From NCBI GenBank assembly GCA_000433455.1, contig HF992497.1, forward strand, positions 31,616-95,615: a stretch of DNA of 64,000 nt. The letters run 5' to 3'. Shown piece after piece: positions 61,741-64,000 of this stretch. Below the pieces are notes generated by a model. It was not told where the DNA came from, ran no database searches, and was given only the letters and a program-made list of their open reading frames with translations. Position 1 is the first letter of the stretch; every line of letters starts with the position of its first letter. Both the position numbers and the translations under genes were made by a program. The DNA comes from Mycoplasma sp. CAG:877 (GTDB lineage: Bacteria; Bacillota_I; Bacilli_A; RF39; UBA660).

Positions 61741-63462
61741 TTAATCAATTTCAACAATATTACCAAATAGTTCTACTGCACTATTAGATATTATATCATC
61801 TTTTTTAGTATCTTCAAATAATTCAGGTGCTGGTTCTTCAATTAAACTATAAGAACCTCCAGATTTAATAGTTTTAATATAATCGCTTTTTGCTTTGTCC
61901 CACTCTAAATCAGAAATTATAGCCAACTTATAATCCGTTTTATTAATTTTATTGTAAACTTCATTTATTTTCTCAAGATTCAATAAGTTTTGTTTAACTA
62001 TAGAATCATACTCATAACTCAAAATAATACCAATATTACTAGCAGCACGTACCTTAGTATCAAGTAATGCGCATGCAGCAAACCCTATCTCAGAATCAAA
62101 AGTATAATCATTAAAAATTGGCATCTTATCAATAACATCCTTTAATATACTTTTATCTGCAGTAGCCATAATATTATTAACTCTTGCTTTCATAATATCA
62201 TTTAAGTTTAAAATAACTTTCTTATCGATACTAGGTGAAAATTCTTTATTTATCGTAATTTTATCACTGCTATCATTATCTTTTTTTACATTTGTATCTA
62301 TGACTACCGTATCATTTTTAGCATGATTTTCAACACGAACAATCGTTTGACTATTTTTTATAGAATTATTAGTAAGTTCCTTATTAGGAATTATTTCCCG
62401 GGAAATAATTTCAACACTGTTAAAATTTTTATTTTTCTCACAAAAATCTATCAATAACATTTCTATATATATACGAGGATTACTACTCTTTTTAATATCA
62501 AATAGTTTATCATTAATTACATTTGCCAAAGAAATAATTTTATCCACAGGGTATTTTAGCTCAACATTATTAACATAATAAGAAAACAAAGTATCCTGTA
62601 AATAATCTAATAACTGTGTTATCACTTGAATTAAATTTTTACCAGAATTATTTATATCAACAATATAAGTTAATATTTCTCCTATATTATTAGAAAAAAT
62701 ATTATCCACAAATTTTTCTAAATCACCTTTAGTAATTGTCCCATTAAGCTCTGCAAAAGAATCAGAAGTAATTTTTTTGTCTGTATATGAGCTTAATTTA
62801 TCTAATAATCCTAAAGCATCTCTCATACCACCATCAGAAAATTTTGCAATATCATGTAATACATCTGCTTCTATAGAAATATTTTCATTTTCAGTAATGA
62901 ATTTCATTCTATCAACAATAGCATTTTCAGAAATACGTTTAAATGAAAAGCACTGACAACGAGAAATGATAGTTTCTGGAACTTTTTGAGGATCAGTTGT
63001 TGCTAATATAAATATAGCATGTTCTGGAGGCTCCTCTAGTGTTTTTAATAAGGCATTAAACGCACCTATAGATAACATATGTACCTCATCAATAATATAA
63101 ACCTTATACTTTAGTTCAGCAGGTACTAAAGAAATCTTATTTTTTAATTCTCTAATCTCATCTACTCCATTATTACTAGCAGCATCTATTTCTATAATAT
63201 CAACACATTCCTTTTCAAAAGAACGCAAACATTTAGGACATTTTCCACAGGTACAACCATCGATTGGTTCTTCACAATTAATTGATCTAGCAAATATTTT
63301 AGATATAGTAGTCTTTCCAGTACCCCTAGGTCCAAAAAACATATATGCATGAGAAAAAGTCTTATTTATAATTGAATTACGTAAAGTCGTAACAATAGAA
63401 TCTTGTCCAACAACATCATCAAATGTCATAGGACGGTATTTTCTATATAAAGCATGATACAT
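61741..63462 (-). CDS. dnaX: DNA polymerase III gamma/tau subunit
   Basis: Clamp-loader ATPase. 573 residues. ALYRKYRPMTFDDVVGQ at the N-terminus, Walker A GPRGTGKTTISK (about 44-55), the zinc module CTCGKCPKC, Walker B VYIIDEVHMLS, and SRCQCF (arginine finger). Residues about 370-573 form the tau-specific tail. 41 nt after tadA, without the SRP RNA gene found between the two in B. subtilis. AGGTGAGGTT precedes ATG 63462. Confidence 0.97.
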   Translation of the reverse strand: MYHALYRKYRPMTFDDVVGQDSIVTTLRNSIINKTFSHAYMFFGPRGTGKTTISKIFARSINCEEPIDGCTCGKCPKCLRSFEKECVDIIEIDAASNNGVDEIRELKNKISLVPAELKYKVYIIDEVHMLSIGAFNALLKTLEEPPEHAIFILATTDPQKVPETIISRCQCFSFKRISENAIVDRMKFITENENISIEADVLHDIAKFSDGGMRDALGLLDKLSSYTDKKITSDSFAELNGTITKGDLEKFVDNIFSNNIGEILTYIVDINNSGKNLIQVITQLLDYLQDTLFSYYVNNVELKYPVDKIISLANVINDKLFDIKKSSNPRIYIEMLLIDFCEKNKNFNSVEIISREIIPNKELTNNSIKNSQTIVRVENHAKNDTVVIDTNVKKDNDSSDKITINKEFSPSIDKKVILNLNDIMKARVNNIMATADKSILKDVIDKMPIFNDYTFDSEIGFAACALLDTKVRAASNIGIILSYEYDSIVKQNLLNLEKINEVYNKINKTDYKLAIISDLEWDKAKSDYIKTIKSGGSYSLIEEPAPELFEDTKKDDIISNSAVELFGNIVEID

Positions 63463-63503
63463 AACCTCACCTCACTAACAAAATTATATCATATAAATAA
63501 AAA

Positions 63504-63959
63504 CTATTTCATTTTTGTTCTTTTATTTTCAAAAAATTTTTTCAACAACACACTAACTTCATTTGAAAAAAGATCACTATATAAATTAACACTAGAATTA
63601 ATATCATTATTTTCAAGAATTTTTTTAGTAATATTCATAGCAGAAGAATCAGAATTAGATAATCCACAATACACATTACTAATTCTGGACTGTTTAATAG
63701 CACTAGCACACATAGGACAAGGTGCCAAAGTAATATAAATATCACAGTTTTCTAGGCGCCAGTTAGATAGTTTTTTACACGCCCTCATAATTGCCAAAAT
63801 TTCAGCATGATAAACTCCACATTGCTTAGATTCTTTCATATTGTAAGCCTTAGCAATTACTTTACCATCTTTTACAATTACAGCTCCAACAGGAACCTCA
63901 TCATCTTTTAAGGCTTTTAAAGCCTCTTTATAAGCCAATTTCATATATTTAATATTCAT
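63504..63959 (-). CDS. tadA: tRNA-specific adenosine deaminase
   Basis: Makes inosine at the wobble base of tRNA-Arg(ACG). 151 residues. Zinc ligands in GVYHAEILAI (HAE with the catalytic Glu) and LAPCPMCASAI (PCxxC), and the surrounding cytidine-deaminase fold are intact. Start ATG 63959 behind GGGAGAATT; the upstream in-frame start is less likely. Confidence 0.95.
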   Translation of the reverse strand: MNIKYMKLAYKEALKALKDDEVPVGAVIVKDGKVIAKAYNMKESKQCGVYHAEILAIMRACKKLSNWRLENCDIYITLAPCPMCASAIKQSRISNVYCGLSNSDSSAMNITKKILENNDINSSVNLYSDLFSNEVSVLLKKFFENKRTKMK

Positions 63960-63970
63960 ATAATTCTCCC

Positions 63971-64000
63971 AAAATAAAAAGTGCACATGGAAGGTAAAAT
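63971..64000 (-). other. 3' arm of an RNA or terminator cut by the window edge
   Basis: The minus strand enters with ACCTTCCATGTGCAC, followed by TTTTTATTTT just upstream of tadA. The T run after a GC-richer segment suggests the 3' end of a terminator or of a small RNA such as the SRP RNA, whose 3' end also carries GTGCAC in B. subtilis. The 5' part lies outside the window. Confidence 0.35.

Overview
This window looks like the origin-proximal housekeeping and sporulation region of a low-GC, endospore-forming member of the Bacillota. The AT-rich composition, strong GGAGG-type ribosome binding sites and T-box leaders fit that group. So does a gene order very close to Bacillus subtilis near oriC: tadA-dnaX-ebfC-recR-bofA-holB-ricT-trmN6-rsmI, pth-mfd-spoVT, metG-tatD, rsmA, yabG-veg-spoVG, yabP-yabQ-divIC-tilS-ftsH, lysS, clpC, cysS-mrnC-rlmB-sigH, secE-nusG-rplKA-rplJL-rpoBC-rpsLG-fusA-tuf. 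Genes such as tmk, rnmV, spoIIE, ctsR-mcsAB and rpmG are missing from their usual places, which suggests a streamlined lineage, perhaps of the Erysipelotrichia or other gut Bacilli. TGA is used as a stop, so the code is standard. No rRNA, complete tRNA, insertion sequence, phage gene or CRISPR array was seen.

All genes run on the minus strand except one FemX/MurM-type gene at 6488. Reading in the minus-strand direction from 64 kb down, the order is as follows. (a) 64-57 kb holds DNA polymerase III clamp loader parts, recR, bofA, ricT and RNA methyltransferases. (b) 57-52 kb holds pth, an interrupted mfd, an unknown 218-residue gene and spoVT. (c) 52-49 kb holds a methionine T-box, metG, a tiny membrane ORF and tatD. 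(d) 49-45.5 kb holds three paralogous membrane-anchored secreted proteins, a SipW-type signal peptidase and rsmA. (e) 45.5-40 kb is a spore block: an Asn-rich protein broken by a one-base shift in a T run, a five-LysM protein, a SleC-type cortex-lytic enzyme encoded as two genes, yabG, veg, spoVG, yabP and yabQ. (f) 40-30 kb holds divIC, tilS, ftsH, mscL, dusB, an RDD protein, lysS, a YfcC-type transporter and clpC. (g) 28-25 kb holds cysS, mrnC, rlmB, sigH and a kinase-like membrane protein. (h) 24-7.8 kb holds the transcription and translation core, with four near-consensus promoters, an L10 leader and a candidate leader in front of rplK. (i) 6.4-0 kb holds murD-eno, proS behind a T-box, secG and the start of rnr.

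The genes support replication, transcription, translation, protein export, cell-wall synthesis and sporulation or germination. The spore genes (sigH, spoVG, spoVT, bofA, yabG, yabP, yabQ, sleC, LysM protein) cover initiation, late forespore regulation, cortex formation, coat processing and germination.

The best candidates for something undescribed are these: the SipW plus three-paralog secretion cluster; the SleC pro-domain and mature enzyme split into two translationally coupled genes; a C-lobe-only kinase-like tail-anchored protein beside sigH; an Asn-rich membrane protein interrupted at a canonical slippery heptamer; FtsH with a Rho_N/SAP-like tail; and operator-like repeats in front of spoVG and spoVT. 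Everything here is from reading the sequence and from family knowledge; no database search was run.
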